A stretch of DNA of 64,000 nucleotides from JAPPHA01 sp963662705 (GTDB taxonomy: Bacteria > Pseudomonadota > Alphaproteobacteria > Rhodobacterales > Rhodobacteraceae). Below are positions 32,893 to 42,528 of this stretch, in pieces. Positions within the stretch are counted from its first letter, which is position 1; each line of letters starts with the position of its first letter. A model generated the notes under the pieces. The model did no database searches, was not told the DNA's origin, and worked only from the letters and a program-made list of their open reading frames with translations. The stretch is taken from assembly GCA_963662705.2 (NCBI GenBank), contig OY759767.1, forward strand, positions 3,286,001-3,350,000, written 5' to 3'. A program made the translations under genes and the position numbers.

Positions 32893-35556
32893 CTATCCTT
32901 CCAGTACTTTTTCTGCTGCAGTAATCGCCTCGCGGGCGCGAGACGCATCCCTGGCACCGGCCTGCGCCATTTCGGCCCGTCCTCCCCCGCCGCTTCCTCC
33001 GAGAGCGGCAACAGCAGCCCTCGCCAGATCGACCGCCGAAACCCGGTCGGCCAGATCCGGCGTGACGCCGGCAACGATTGCCGCCTTTCCGTCGAGGTCG
33101 GAGATCAAGAGGACCGCTCCCGACCCCATTCGGGCCTTGTGTTCATCGACAAGGGACCGAAGGTCCTTCCCGGACAGATCCCGGACGACTCCGGAGAAGA
33201 AAGGGACACCGCCAACCTGCCTGATCTCGTCCTTTTGCCCGTTCCCGCTCGCGCCGAGTGCAATTTCACGTCGAAGGCGTGCGACCTCTGCCTTGCTGGA
33301 CTTGACCTCGTCAATGAGCGACTGGATCCTTTCCACGACTTCATCCGGGCGGGATCCGAGTTTCCGGGCAGACTGATCCAGACTCCGCCGCACATCCGCC
33401 AGGTAACGGAGTGCAACGCTTCCGGTCAACGCCTCGACCCGCCGCACCCCGGCCGATGAAGCCGTTTCGTTGACAACCAGGAAAGGACCGATTTCACCTG
33501 TCCGGCGAACATGAGTCCCGCCGCACAATTCCATCGATGCGGTTGTCCGCTCGGAGCCCCGGCCGCGTCCCGCGTCGGTTCTTCCCATCGAAACAACCCG
33601 AACCTCGTCACCGTATTTCTCGCCAAACAGTGCGATGGCCCCTTCCTCCTGCGCACGCTCCGGCGTCATGATGACGGTTTCGACCTCGGAATTCTGCCGA
33701 ATCAGGTTATTGACCATCACCTCGACGTCATGGATTTCCACGCCTGACATCGCCTTCGGATGGGAGAAATCGAACCTGAGACCGTCGGAGGAGTTCCGGG
33801 AACCGCGCTGGGCCACGTGATCGCCAAGAACGAAGCGTAGTGCTTCATGGAGGAGATGGGTTGCAGAATGGTTCGCGCGGATTTTTTCCCGCCTTCCCCG
33901 ATCGACTTCGAGCCTCGCCGTGCCGTTGAGCGCGACGGTGCCCTCGACAACTCGGCCTGAATGCACAAACAGGCCCGCACGCCGATTGACGTCGGCGATC
34001 TCGATCGCCGCACCGTCAAAATACGCGTTGCCCGTGTCCCCGACCTGCCCACCGGCCTCGCCGTAAAACGGCGTCTGGTTGAACACCAGTTCGACGGACT
34101 GGCCCGAATGCGCCTCGTCCGCCCGGCCCTGGTCAGTGACCAATGCAAGCAGGGAAGCTTCCGCGAAATCCCTGTCGTAGCCGAGGAACTCGGTTGGTCC
34201 GTACTGCTCCCGCAACTGGAACCAGAGTTCGTCCTGCGCCGGGTCCCCCGATCCTTCCCATGAAGCCCGCGCCCGGGCCCTCTGTTCATCCATGTTTCTT
34301 TCGAACCCAGCGACATCAACGCTCAGGCCGCGTTCCCGGAGTATGTCCTCGGTCAGGTCCAGTGGAAATCCGTAGGTATCGTAAAGCCGGAACGCCGTTT
34401 CACCAGGCAGGCTGCTCCCTGTTTCGAGGCCCGTGACTTCGTTCTCCAGCAGGCTGAGGCCCCGGCTGAGCGTTTTTCTGAACCGCTCTTCTTCATTGTG
34501 CAACGTGGTCTCGATCAGCGCCTGCGCCTTGGCGAGTTCCGGAAATGCCTGGCCCATTTGGGCCTGAAGTTCGGGGACGAGCCGATACATCAACGGCTCC
34601 CGGCAGCCGAGCAGATACGCATGGCGCATGGCTCTTCGCATGATTCTCCGCAAGACGTATCCGCGGCCATCGTTGGAGGGCAGAACACCGTCAGCGATCA
34701 GGAAGGAGGTCGAACGCAGATGATCGGCAATGACGCGGTGGTGAACGTTGCACGCACCATCGGGGCCGGTGCCCGACTGCTGTGCGGAAGCCTCGATCAG
34801 TGACCGCATCAGGTCCGAGTCGTAACTGTCGTGCTTGCCCTGGAGCAGCGCTCCGATGCGTTCGAGGCCCATGCCCGTATCGATGGATTTCGACGGAAGT
34901 TCCTCCTGGCTTCCGTTCTCGAATTGCTCGTATTGCATGAAAACGAGATTCCAGATCTCGACATAGCGGTCGCCGTCTTCTTCCGGCGTTCCCGGCAACC
35001 CCCCGGGGAGGTGATCTCCATGATCATAGAAGATTTCGGAACACGGCCCGCACGGGCCTACCGGACCCATTGACCAGAAGTTGTCGCTGGTCGCGATTCG
35101 AATGATGCGTTCGTCGGGCAATCCGGCATAGCCTTTCCAGACTTCGGCGGCTTCTTCGTCGGAATGATAGACGGTTACCCAAAGCCGGTCTTTCGGAATT
35201 TCGAATTCACGCGTGATCAGGTCCCAACTGTAGGCTATGGCGGCGTCCTTGAAGTAATCTCCAAAGGAAAAATTGCCCAACATCTCGAAAAACGTGTGGT
35301 GCCGCGCCGTGTACCCGACATTGTCGAGATCATTGTGCTTGCCGCCGGCCCGCACGCATTTCTGCGAGGTCACCGCGCGAACATAGTCGCGGGTTTCGAG
35401 GCCGGTCAGTACATTCTTGAACTGGACCATGCCGGAATTCGTGAACATCAGGGTCGGGTCGTTCTCCGGCACCAGCGGCGAGCTGCGCACGATCGTGTGC
35501 TCCTTCTCCTCGAAGTATGCGAGAAACATTGACCGGATATCGTTCAGACTGATCAT
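32893..35556 (-). CDS. alaS: Alanyl-tRNA synthetase
   Basis: An 887-residue class II synthetase. The order is: catalytic core starting MISLNDIRSMFLAYFEEKEHTI, with the class II motif VRAGGKHNDLDNVGYTARHHTFFEMLGNFSFGDYFK (about 66-101); tRNA-recognition region; editing domain with HSATHLLHEALR (about 565-576) and the zinc motif SMELCGGTHVRRTGEIG (about 665-681); and the C-terminal DHHA1/oligomerisation domain (GGSGGGGRAEMAQAGA). Length and motifs are normal. It starts in a divergent-free position 411 bases from the recA stop and is followed by the DUF1330 gene. Confidence 0.96.
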   Translation of the reverse strand: MISLNDIRSMFLAYFEEKEHTIVRSSPLVPENDPTLMFTNSGMVQFKNVLTGLETRDYVRAVTSQKCVRAGGKHNDLDNVGYTARHHTFFEMLGNFSFGDYFKDAAIAYSWDLITREFEIPKDRLWVTVYHSDEEAAEVWKGYAGLPDERIIRIATSDNFWSMGPVGPCGPCSEIFYDHGDHLPGGLPGTPEEDGDRYVEIWNLVFMQYEQFENGSQEELPSKSIDTGMGLERIGALLQGKHDSYDSDLMRSLIEASAQQSGTGPDGACNVHHRVIADHLRSTSFLIADGVLPSNDGRGYVLRRIMRRAMRHAYLLGCREPLMYRLVPELQAQMGQAFPELAKAQALIETTLHNEEERFRKTLSRGLSLLENEVTGLETGSSLPGETAFRLYDTYGFPLDLTEDILRERGLSVDVAGFERNMDEQRARARASWEGSGDPAQDELWFQLREQYGPTEFLGYDRDFAEASLLALVTDQGRADEAHSGQSVELVFNQTPFYGEAGGQVGDTGNAYFDGAAIEIADVNRRAGLFVHSGRVVEGTVALNGTARLEVDRGRREKIRANHSATHLLHEALRFVLGDHVAQRGSRNSSDGLRFDFSHPKAMSGVEIHDVEVMVNNLIRQNSEVETVIMTPERAQEEGAIALFGEKYGDEVRVVSMGRTDAGRGRGSERTTASMELCGGTHVRRTGEIGPFLVVNETASSAGVRRVEALTGSVALRYLADVRRSLDQSARKLGSRPDEVVERIQSLIDEVKSSKAEVARLRREIALGASGNGQKDEIRQVGGVPFFSGVVRDLSGKDLRSLVDEHKARMGSGAVLLISDLDGKAAIVAGVTPDLADRVSAVDLARAAVAALGGSGGGGRAEMAQAGARDASRAREAITAAEKVLEG

Positions 35557-35967
35557 GTGAGCGCGGCTCGTCGCAGAAACGGTTCGCGGTCATTACAAAA
35601 CCAACCGGTCCCTGTCCACAACCGGGCATGTGGCCTCACGGCCCGCGTTTGTGCCGACGCGTTCCTGAACCGTCTGCGGAATCAGCGAGGTGTCGGGAAA
35701 CCCGATCGCGGCCCGACAACCTCGTTTCGAGAATGTATGGCGGAAGAATCCGATGGCATACTGGAAACTTGGTTTCGCCTTCCGCGGACCGCTCGTTCCG
35801 CGTCACGGACGTTCATTTCGGGATTCCGCGTGGGCGTGAATCCGGTCCCGCGAGAAGATTCCGGACCTGCCGGCGTCATGCCAACGGCCCTGCTTACGTG
35901 CGTGCCGCCGGGACAGTCACAAAGCAGGGCCGTTATTCGAATTCAGGTCTTTTCCGGGAACCGTACC
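35557..35967. other. Intergenic stretch between recA and alaS
   Basis: No supported gene. Both flanking genes are on the minus strand, so this holds the end of the recA unit and the alaS promoter. A 13-bp perfect stem at 35883-35944 is listed separately. Confidence 0.45.
35883..35944 (-). terminator. Long hairpin after recA, putative terminator
   Basis: AACGGCCCTGCTT (35883-35895) pairs perfectly with AAGCAGGGCCGTT (35932-35944) around a 36-base loop, 24 bases beyond the recA stop. No U-run follows, so intrinsic termination is unproven; it could also protect the mRNA 3' end. Confidence 0.5.
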
Positions 35968-37005
35968 TCAGCCATTCACCGCCTTGGGCTGGGTACCTTC
36001 TTCGATTGTCGCGGCCTCGCTCTGAAGCCCGTGCGCTTCCCGAATCCCGAATTCGATCTCATCCGCGGTTTCAGGATGCTCCTGAAGGAACGTCTTCGCG
36101 TTCTCGCGGCCCTGCCCGATCCGCTCATCGCCGAATGAATACCAGGACCCGGATTTCTCGACCACTCCGGTTTTCACGCCGAGGTCAAGCAATTCTCCCG
36201 TCCTCGAAATGCCTTCGCCGTACATGATGTCGAATTCGACCTGTTTGAATGGAGGCGCGACCTTGTTCTTGACCACCTTGACGCGCGTGGTGTTCCCCAC
36301 GACCTCGTCGCGATTCTTGATCGCCCCGATTCGGCGTATGTCGAGGCGAACCGAAGCGTAGAACTTCAGGGCGTTTCCGCCCGAGGTCGTCTCCGGAGAC
36401 CCGAACATGACGCCAATCTTCATGCGGATCTGGTTGATGAAAATGACCATGCAATTGGACTTGGAAATCGAGGACGTCAGCTTTCGCATCGCCTGGGACA
36501 TCAGCCGCGCCTGGGCGCCAACCTGGGTGTCACCCATATCCCCTTCAAGTTCGGCCCGTGGCGTCAGGGCGGCAACCGAATCGACGACAACCAGCGACAC
36601 GGCTCCCGAACGCACCAGGGTATCGGTAATTTCGAGGGCCTGTTCACCGGCATCCGGTTGAGAAATGAGCAACTCGTCAAGATCCACGCCGAGCTTGCGT
36701 GCATATGTCGGGTCAAGGGCATGTTCGGCATCGACGAATGCGCATACGCCGCCCTTTTTCTGCTCTTCCGCGATCACGTGAAGCGTCAGGGTCGTCTTTC
36801 CGGAGCTTTCCGGCCCGTAGATCTCGACTATCCGGCCCTTCGGCAATCCGCCGATACCGAGAGCGATGTCCAGTCCAATCGATCCAGTTGATGTCGAATC
36901 GAGTTCCATGACCGCGCCTTCCTGGCCAAGGGTCATGATCGAACCCTTTCCAAACTGGCGTTCGATCTGGCCAAGCGCAGCTTCGAGAGCCTTCTTTCTG
37001 TCCAT
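35968..37005 (-). CDS. recA: Recombinase RecA
   Basis: A 345-residue recombinase that forms filaments on single-stranded DNA, exchanges strands and triggers LexA self-cleavage. Family phrases: MDRKKALEAALGQIERQFGKGSIM at the start, Walker A GPESSGKT (about 68-75), LVVVDSVAALTPRAELEGDMGD, FINQIRMKIGVMFGSPETTSGGNALKFYASVRLDIRR, and the acidic C-terminal part. ATG 37005 has GAAAGGCG upstream and matches the family start; the frame is open further 5' only through the promoter. Regulation by LexA is visible in the promoter (two boxes at 37100-37145). Confidence 0.96.
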   Translation of the reverse strand: MDRKKALEAALGQIERQFGKGSIMTLGQEGAVMELDSTSTGSIGLDIALGIGGLPKGRIVEIYGPESSGKTTLTLHVIAEEQKKGGVCAFVDAEHALDPTYARKLGVDLDELLISQPDAGEQALEITDTLVRSGAVSLVVVDSVAALTPRAELEGDMGDTQVGAQARLMSQAMRKLTSSISKSNCMVIFINQIRMKIGVMFGSPETTSGGNALKFYASVRLDIRRIGAIKNRDEVVGNTTRVKVVKNKVAPPFKQVEFDIMYGEGISRTGELLDLGVKTGVVEKSGSWYSFGDERIGQGRENAKTFLQEHPETADEIEFGIREAHGLQSEAATIEEGTQPKAVNG

Positions 37006-37099
37006 CTGACGCCTTTCGTTCAAACTCAGCAGATTTGCCGTCACGGGATGCCTCCTTATTTCATATCGCCTGAAAGGCGACAATCTGAACCGGATAAAT

Positions 37100-37114
37100 G
37101 TTCGTTTTTTGTTC
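37100..37114 (-). promoter_or_regulatory. LexA (SOS) box 1 of recA
   Basis: GTTC-GTTTTTT-GTTC on the plus strand equals GAAC-N7-GAAC on the coding strand, the alphaproteobacterial LexA site. It lies just downstream of the predicted -10. Confidence 0.8.
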
Positions 37115-37124
37115 TTCCCGCCCC

Positions 37125-37152
37125 ATATAAGAACAAAAAGAGAACTTTGCAA
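37125..37152 (-). promoter_or_regulatory. recA: recA promoter
   Basis: On the minus strand TTGCAA (37152-37147) is a -35 and TTATAT (37130-37125) a -10, with a 16-base spacer. LexA box 2 fills the spacer and box 1 covers the start region, so LexA binding would block RNA polymerase directly. Confidence 0.7.
37131..37145 (+). promoter_or_regulatory. LexA (SOS) box 2 of recA
   Basis: GAAC-AAAAAGA-GAAC, an exact GAAC-N7-GAAC match, between the -35 and -10 of recA and in opposite orientation to box 1. Confidence 0.85.
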
Positions 37153-37292
37153 GCACTTTTTTTTGACCGGGCACGTCATTCGGGTTCGCCAGCCGAAACG
37201 GGACGGCACGAAAACCGTTGCGACCGCGGCAGCGGCGGGCGCAGGAAGCGCCCGGGATGACGAACGACAAAAGCTTCCCCGGCCTGCAGACT

Positions 37293-37318
37293 GGTCCTGC
37301 CTGGCGGCAGTCAGGACC
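37293..37318 (-). terminator. Hairpin after guaB, putative terminator
   Basis: GGTCCTG/CAGGACC plus an inner CTG/CAG pair, with one mismatch, forms a compact hairpin 24 bases past the guaB stop. No U-run follows. Confidence 0.45.
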
Positions 37319-37341
37319 GGAATTCAGGTCGAATCGGGATC

Positions 37342-38796
37342 TCAGTTGCCCCGATAGTTGGGCGATTCACGCGTGATCTGGACGTCGTGGACGTGGCTTT
37401 CCCTCAGGCCCGCGCCGGAAATCCGGACGAAATGACACTCGTTCCGCATTTCCTCGATCGTGCGGCAACCAGTATACCCCATCGCGGCCTGCAATCCGCC
37501 GACTAACTGGTGGATGACTCCCTGTGCGGCGCCCTTGTAGGGAACCTGGCCCTCAATGCCTTCAGGCACCAGTTTTTCGCTGCTTACCTGTTCCTGGAAG
37601 TACCGGTCCGCGGACCCGCGCGCCATTGCGCCAAGCGACCCCATGCCGCGAAACGACTTGTAGCTTCGGCCCTGGTACAGGAACACCTCACCTGGCGCTT
37701 CATCGGTTCCGGCAAGCATCGATCCGGCCATCGCGCAATGGGCGCCTGCGGCAATTGCCTTCGCAAAGTCCCCGGAGAACTTGATTCCGCCATCGGCAAT
37801 CACCGGTACGTTCGACTCGCCCGCCTCCCGTGCACATTCGAGAATCGCCGTGAGTTGCGGCACGCCGACACCCGCAATAATTCGTGTCGTGCAGATCGAG
37901 CCGGGGCCAACCCCGACCTTGACCGCATCCGCGCCGGCATCGATGAGCGTTCGTGTCGCCGACGCCGTCGCCACGTTTCCGGCAACAACCTGGACGGCGT
38001 TTGACAGTTTCTTGACACGGTCGACGGCGATTGCGACGCTCGCCGAGTGTCCGTGCGCAGTGTCAATGACGATGACATCTGCCTCCGCATCGATCAGGGC
38101 CTCGGTCCTCTCGAAGCCGTCATCGCCGACGGTCGTCGCTGCGGCGACCCGGAGGCGTCCCAGGTCGTCCTTGCATGCCTGCGGATTGAGAACGGCCTGC
38201 TCTATGTCCTTGATGGTCAACAAGCCTGACAAACGACCTTCCCCATCGACAACCAGGAGCTTCTCGATTCGTCTCGCATGCATGAGCGACTTGGCAACTC
38301 CCAGATCGGCCGGTTCCCTGACGATCACCAGGTTCTCGGAGGTCATCATTCTTGATACCGGGATCGCGTCGCCCGCGGCGAACCGCATGTCCCTGTTCGT
38401 GACGATGCCAACGACACGGCGCCGGTCGTCGACGACTGGAAATCCGGTCACCCGGTAGCGATTCTGAAGACGTTTTGCATCTGCCAGGGTCTGGTCAGGC
38501 GACAGGCAGACCGGGTTGTAGACGACACCGCTGACAAACCGTTTCACCCTGCGGACTTCCCTGGCCTGCGCATCGATGTCCAGATTGCGGTGGACAACCC
38601 CGAGGCCCCCTGCCTGGGCCATGGCGATCGCCATGCGCGATTCGGTCACGGTGTCCATGGCGGAGCTCAGCAAGGGAATGTTCAGGTTCACCGAGCCGGT
38701 TAGCTGCGTCGTCGTGTCGACTTCCGATGGCAGGACCTCGGACTCGGCTGGAACAAGCAGCACATCGTCAAATGTCATTGCGTCGCGTATCACCAT
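37342..38796 (-). CDS. guaB: IMP dehydrogenase
   Basis: A 484-residue enzyme that oxidises IMP to XMP in GMP synthesis. The TIM barrel begins AMTFDDVLLVPAESEVLP and is interrupted by two CBS repeats (about 95-205, for example IEKLLVVDGEGRLSGLLTIKDIE). The catalytic loop is GVGPGSICTTRIIAGVGVPQ with the active Cys near residue 304, and VIADGGIKFSGDFAKAIAAGA follows. The C-terminal flap YKSFRGMGSLGAM and the EGIEGQVPYKG segment are complete. Start ATG 38796 follows GAAGGTAG. It is monocistronic. Confidence 0.96.
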   Translation of the reverse strand: MVIRDAMTFDDVLLVPAESEVLPSEVDTTTQLTGSVNLNIPLLSSAMDTVTESRMAIAMAQAGGLGVVHRNLDIDAQAREVRRVKRFVSGVVYNPVCLSPDQTLADAKRLQNRYRVTGFPVVDDRRRVVGIVTNRDMRFAAGDAIPVSRMMTSENLVIVREPADLGVAKSLMHARRIEKLLVVDGEGRLSGLLTIKDIEQAVLNPQACKDDLGRLRVAAATTVGDDGFERTEALIDAEADVIVIDTAHGHSASVAIAVDRVKKLSNAVQVVAGNVATASATRTLIDAGADAVKVGVGPGSICTTRIIAGVGVPQLTAILECAREAGESNVPVIADGGIKFSGDFAKAIAAGAHCAMAGSMLAGTDEAPGEVFLYQGRSYKSFRGMGSLGAMARGSADRYFQEQVSSEKLVPEGIEGQVPYKGAAQGVIHQLVGGLQAAMGYTGCRTIEEMRNECHFVRISGAGLRESHVHDVQITRESPNYRGN

Positions 38797-39113
38797 GCTA
38801 CCTTCTCCTGCCTGCCTCGTCCGACACGCGTCGCGCTCATTTCAGGAAAATTCCGGACGGTTCATGACGCCGCAGATACAAGATCAGGCTGAACGATACA
38901 AAGGTCGCTTTCATGGTGGACGCTTTGCCAGATCCACACGCTGCTATTGCTTACCGCACTTCGATCGCCATTGTCTCCCGCTCTTATCCCGGTGCACGTT
39001 GAAGCTGATGTTTCTTCCATCGCCCGGTTTCGCGAAATCCCTGTGCATCACGACATCACGAATCAATCGGAATACGCCCGAGTCGAGCTCGGGCGAGAAC
39101 ACCTTCGAAACGG
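38797..39113. other. Intergenic stretch upstream of guaB
   Basis: No supported gene in 317 bases. It holds the guaB promoter region and the end of the ppx-rlmE transcript. I see no convincing promoter pair or terminator. Confidence 0.4.
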
Positions 39114-39842
39114 TCAGTCCACTGATCCCCTCCCTTCGGCCCGGAACCCGGATGCCACGACAAACATCTCCGAGCTGTCCTGGCGGCTTGAGGGAGGTTT
39201 CACCGTCCGTACACGCCTGAAACCTGACTTGAGCCTCGCCTGGAGCCCGCTTTGGGCCCCCCCTGCCAATACCTTCAGAATCATCGCACCCCCCGGGACC
39301 AGCACGCCAAGGGCAAAATCGGCAACCGCCTCGTTCAGGGCAATGAAACGCAATTGATCCGTCCGGCGTTCGCCCGAAAAGGATGGAGCCATATCCGACA
39401 TCACGACGTCGAACTCGCCTCCGAACCGGCGAACGATGACGTCGCCGCAACCCGCCTCAAGAAAGTCCATTTGCAGGAATTCGGCACCCGGCACCGGTTC
39501 AACCGGGTGCAGATCGAGCCCGAAGACGGCACCCTTTCTCTTCCCGTGCTCGCTCCCGAGCGCATTCACCCGGTCGACCGCGACCTGAACCCATCCGCCG
39601 GGGGCAGAACCAAGGTCCAACACGCGTGCGCCAGCACCAAGAAAGCGGAATCGATCGTCGATCTCCATGATCTTGTAGGCTGCCCGTGACCGGTATCCTT
39701 CCGCACGCGCGCGATGGACATACGGATCGTTGAAATGGCGCGAAAGCCACCGGGTCGACGCGGTCTTTCTTCCCTTGGCCGACCTGACCTTGACGCGGAG
39801 CGCCCGTCGGCCGCGGCCCGAGTGACCTCCCCGGGGGGTCAT
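39114..39842 (-). CDS. rlmE: 23S rRNA 2'-O-ribose U2552 methyltransferase RlmE (FtsJ/RrmJ)
   Basis: A 242-residue SAM-dependent methyltransferase acting on U2552 in the ribosomal A loop. Motifs: SRHFNDPYVHRARAEGYRSRAAYKIMEID (catalytic Lys region), VLDLGSAPGGWVQVAVDRV (SAM motif I), DVVMSDMAPSFSGERRTD (catalytic Asp) and GGAMILKVLAGG (catalytic Lys). The C-terminus carries SRQDSSEMFVVASGF. ATG 39842 overlaps the ppx stop (ATGA), so translation is coupled to ppx, a pairing common in alphaproteobacteria. Confidence 0.94.
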   Translation of the reverse strand: MTPRGGHSGRGRRALRVKVRSAKGRKTASTRWLSRHFNDPYVHRARAEGYRSRAAYKIMEIDDRFRFLGAGARVLDLGSAPGGWVQVAVDRVNALGSEHGKRKGAVFGLDLHPVEPVPGAEFLQMDFLEAGCGDVIVRRFGGEFDVVMSDMAPSFSGERRTDQLRFIALNEAVADFALGVLVPGGAMILKVLAGGAQSGLQARLKSGFRRVRTVKPPSSRQDSSEMFVVASGFRAEGRGSVD

Positions 39843-40987
39843 GCAGCCGACGCTTGCCGTTTGAACGCCCCGGCCGCAATCATCTGGGAGTACAGGAGAC
39901 CCTCTCGCAAACCGCAATCCGCCGCCGTCAGGCGTTCGGCCGGCCAGACCCGCATGATCGCCTGCAATATGGCCGCACCGGACATTGCCAGGGATTGCCG
40001 GTGAAAACCGTTCCGGAACAGGCCGCGCGTCGGTGACCGCCCGTTGCGAATATAACCGTCGACAACGGCATCGATTTCACCCGCGCTCAGTTCCAGGCCA
40101 TGGACCTTCTTCCTCTCGTACCGCTTGAGGCCAAGGTGCGACGCCGCAATCGTTGTTACCGTACCGGACGTCCCGATGATCTGGAACCTGTCGCCCGCCC
40201 TCAGGTTCACGGACTCCTCCAGTGCTCCGATTCCCTCTTCGAAACAGCACGACATCAGCGCGTAGCGGGCGGAATCGCAGGTCACATCAGAGTACCGGGC
40301 ACTCAATGTCGCGACCCCGTAAGGCACCGAAATCCAGTCGATCAACCGGGCGGAGGAATGCAGTTTCACGCGGGGTTCAGCATCGATCCCCTTGCCGTCG
40401 CCCGGCAGGTCATCTCTGCCGAAATCGAGCCGGACAATGTCTTCGAATCTGTCGCAAGGCATACAATTCCGGAAATCAATCAGGACCAGTTCGGTCGAGC
40501 CGCCACCGATATCAATGACGAGGAGCAGGTCGGTTTCGCCGGCAACGAATGGCGCGATGCCCATGACCACGAGTCGGGCTTCCTCCCGGGGGGTTATGAT
40601 CTCCAGTGACAATCCGGTTTCTTCCCGGATTTTCTCGATGAATTGCGAACCGTTTTGTGCCCGCCGGCAGGCTTCGGTCGCGACCATCCTGACCCTGCTG
40701 ACCTTGTGTTCCTCGAGCTTGTTTCGGCAAACCCTGAGGGCACGCAAGGCACGCGAAATCGCATCGTGTGACAAGGTGCCGTACTTTTCCAGACCATGTC
40801 CCAGGTACACGGCCCGGGAAAAGGAATCCACGATCCCGATGTCACCATCGAGAGGCCTGGCAATCAACATCCGACAGCAGTTGGTTCCGAGATCGAGAGC
40901 CGCAAAAGGCGCATCCGAAGGGGAAGTCGCCCCTCCGAATTCGTCCTGCCCGCAAGGGGAAAAGTCATGAATCCCGGCGATGTCCAT
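39839..40987 (-). CDS. ppx: Ppx/GppA-family exopolyphosphatase
   Basis: A 382-residue ASKHA-fold phosphatase that hydrolyses polyphosphate or pppGpp. The phosphate loops are AALDLGTNCCRMLIARP (about 28-44) and LLVIDIGGGSTELVLID (about 155-171); VRMVATEACRRAQNG and IIGTSGTVTTIAA (about 270-282) are also present. Length fits the short alphaproteobacterial form without a C-terminal HD domain. Start ATG 40987 (MDIAGIHDF) is likely but not certain, as the ribosome site is weak. It is coupled to rlmE. Confidence 0.9.
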   Translation of the reverse strand: MDIAGIHDFSPCGQDEFGGATSPSDAPFAALDLGTNCCRMLIARPLDGDIGIVDSFSRAVYLGHGLEKYGTLSHDAISRALRALRVCRNKLEEHKVSRVRMVATEACRRAQNGSQFIEKIREETGLSLEIITPREEARLVVMGIAPFVAGETDLLLVIDIGGGSTELVLIDFRNCMPCDRFEDIVRLDFGRDDLPGDGKGIDAEPRVKLHSSARLIDWISVPYGVATLSARYSDVTCDSARYALMSCCFEEGIGALEESVNLRAGDRFQIIGTSGTVTTIAASHLGLKRYERKKVHGLELSAGEIDAVVDGYIRNGRSPTRGLFRNGFHRQSLAMSGAAILQAIMRVWPAERLTAADCGLREGLLYSQMIAAGAFKRQASAA

Positions 40988-41233
40988 TGGCACGTCCGCG
41001 TCTGCCCCGTCTGAATTCCATAGCTGCCCCCGACAGGAGGAAACTAGGGGCGGAGCACAATCTTGACAAGATGCCTGTGGCCAGCGGACAACCGGAACCG
41101 GCAACCCGACAAAGACGTGACAGGGCGTCGTTATTTGGCAAGATTAGGTCGATTTCGTTCACTGCCGGAGTCATGCGTAGGCGATAGGTGCAATCCTGAA
41201 TACGACGCACCCGGTTCGAAAAAGAGGTCCGGA

Positions 41234-41542
41234 ATGCCCGAATTGACCGTCGTCTACTGGCGAGACATCCCTGCACAGGTCATCGTCGGAAAAGGCCGGA
41301 AATCTGCAAGGTACCAGCTGCCCGAACGGTTCGAACAGGCCATCGACAGATGTGCCATGAAAATCGGTGCGATCGGGACGGACGCGTATCTCGCCGAATG
41401 GCGAAAGTCGGCTCCACGGGCCGTCAATGGAGACCCGCAGGAAGTTGCCGCCAGGGAGGCAGCTCGAATCGAGGCGGAATTCGACACGGGACGAATTCGT
41501 GAACTCATCAGGAATGATGGCTGGGAAAACGCGAGAGAATGA
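41234..41542 (+). CDS. Virulence-factor (PF13769-type) family protein
   Basis: A 102-residue protein matching the small 'virulence factor' family of alphaproteobacteria: VVYWRDIPAQVIVGKGRKSA near the start and RFEQAIDRCAMKIGAIGTDAYLAEWRKS in the middle. It starts at ATG 41234 behind AGAGG and overlaps the next gene by ATGA. The family usually travels with methyl-tetrahydrofolate and corrinoid methyltransferase genes, as here; its name is historical and a role in one-carbon transfer is more likely than in virulence. Confidence 0.85.
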   Translation: MPELTVVYWRDIPAQVIVGKGRKSARYQLPERFEQAIDRCAMKIGAIGTDAYLAEWRKSAPRAVNGDPQEVAAREAARIEAEFDTGRIRELIRNDGWENARE

Positions 41543-42528
41543 CGAATCCGGGCACAGGTTTTACGGTGGCAAAAGGCGTTCATGCGATTTCCCCTTCCAT
41601 CGACGATGGCAGGCGCCAGATGACCCACGCACCGGATTCGAATCTTGCACGTTTCCTCGAGGGTTTCTCGATCGAAGTCATGCCGCGGACGGCGGCGAAG
41701 ATTCGCCGGTTCCGGGACATAATCCCGTCGGGAACCCGGGTTTATGTCGCCCATATCGAAGGGACCCCGATTCAGGACATGGTTGCAACCGCGATGCGCA
41801 TCCGGTCCGAAGGGTTCCCGGTCATGCCCCACTTTCCGGCCCGGATCATCAAGGACCGGGCGACCCTCAGGGACTGGATCGTTCGATACCGCGAGGATGC
41901 CGACATTGATCAGGCGCTCCTGCTTGCCGGAGGTGTAAAAAAGCCTGTCGGTGACTTCAGCGACTCCATGCAGTTGCTGGAGAGCGGCCTTTTCGGCGAC
42001 GCGGGGTTTCGCAGGCTGCACGTCGCCGGGCATCCCGAAGGCAATCCGGATATCGATCCTGTCGGCTCGACCGCCGGTGTGGACCGGGCCCTTGAGTGGA
42101 AACAGAAGTTTTCGGAATCGACCGATGCGGAAATGGCGATCGCAACCCAGTTCTGCTTCGATGCAACACCGGTCATTCACTGGCTCGACCGGCTCCGGGA
42201 TCTCGGAGTCACGCTGCCGGTGCACGTGGGTGTCGCGGGACCAGCCAAGCTTCAGACCCTGATCCGTTTCGCCGTTGCCTGTGGCGTGGGACAGTCGCTC
42301 CAGGTCTTGCGGAAACGCGCCAGGGACATCAGGAAGCTGCTGACGCCGTTCGAGCCCGATGATTTCCTGAATGCACTCGCAGATTACGACGCCGGTTGTT
42401 CCGAATCGGGAATAGAGGCTGTTCACTTCTTTCCCCTCGGCGGGATCATGGCATGCACCGACTGGGTCGCGGCCCATCGCGGAGCCGGCGCGGCCGGCGA
42501 GTTAGCCGCTCGGAAGGAGACGACATGA
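41539..42528 (+). CDS. Methylenetetrahydrofolate reductase-like protein
   Basis: A 329-residue TIM-barrel protein related to MetF. Family phrases: FSIEVMPRTAAKIRRF near residue 44, VYVAHIEGTPIQDMVATAMRIRSEGFPVMPHFPAR near residue 69, LLLAGG near residue 130, HVAGHPEGNPDIDP near residue 162, EMAIATQFCFD near residue 199, and PVHVGVAGPAK near residue 230. These correspond to the folate- and flavin-binding loops of MetF, though overall it is a divergent branch. It is coupled by ATGA overlaps to both neighbours, so the three genes form one translational unit for moving methyl groups between folate and a corrinoid protein. Confidence 0.85.
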   Translation: MTNPGTGFTVAKGVHAISPSIDDGRRQMTHAPDSNLARFLEGFSIEVMPRTAAKIRRFRDIIPSGTRVYVAHIEGTPIQDMVATAMRIRSEGFPVMPHFPARIIKDRATLRDWIVRYREDADIDQALLLAGGVKKPVGDFSDSMQLLESGLFGDAGFRRLHVAGHPEGNPDIDPVGSTAGVDRALEWKQKFSESTDAEMAIATQFCFDATPVIHWLDRLRDLGVTLPVHVGVAGPAKLQTLIRFAVACGVGQSLQVLRKRARDIRKLLTPFEPDDFLNALADYDAGCSESGIEAVHFFPLGGIMACTDWVAAHRGAGAAGELAARKETT

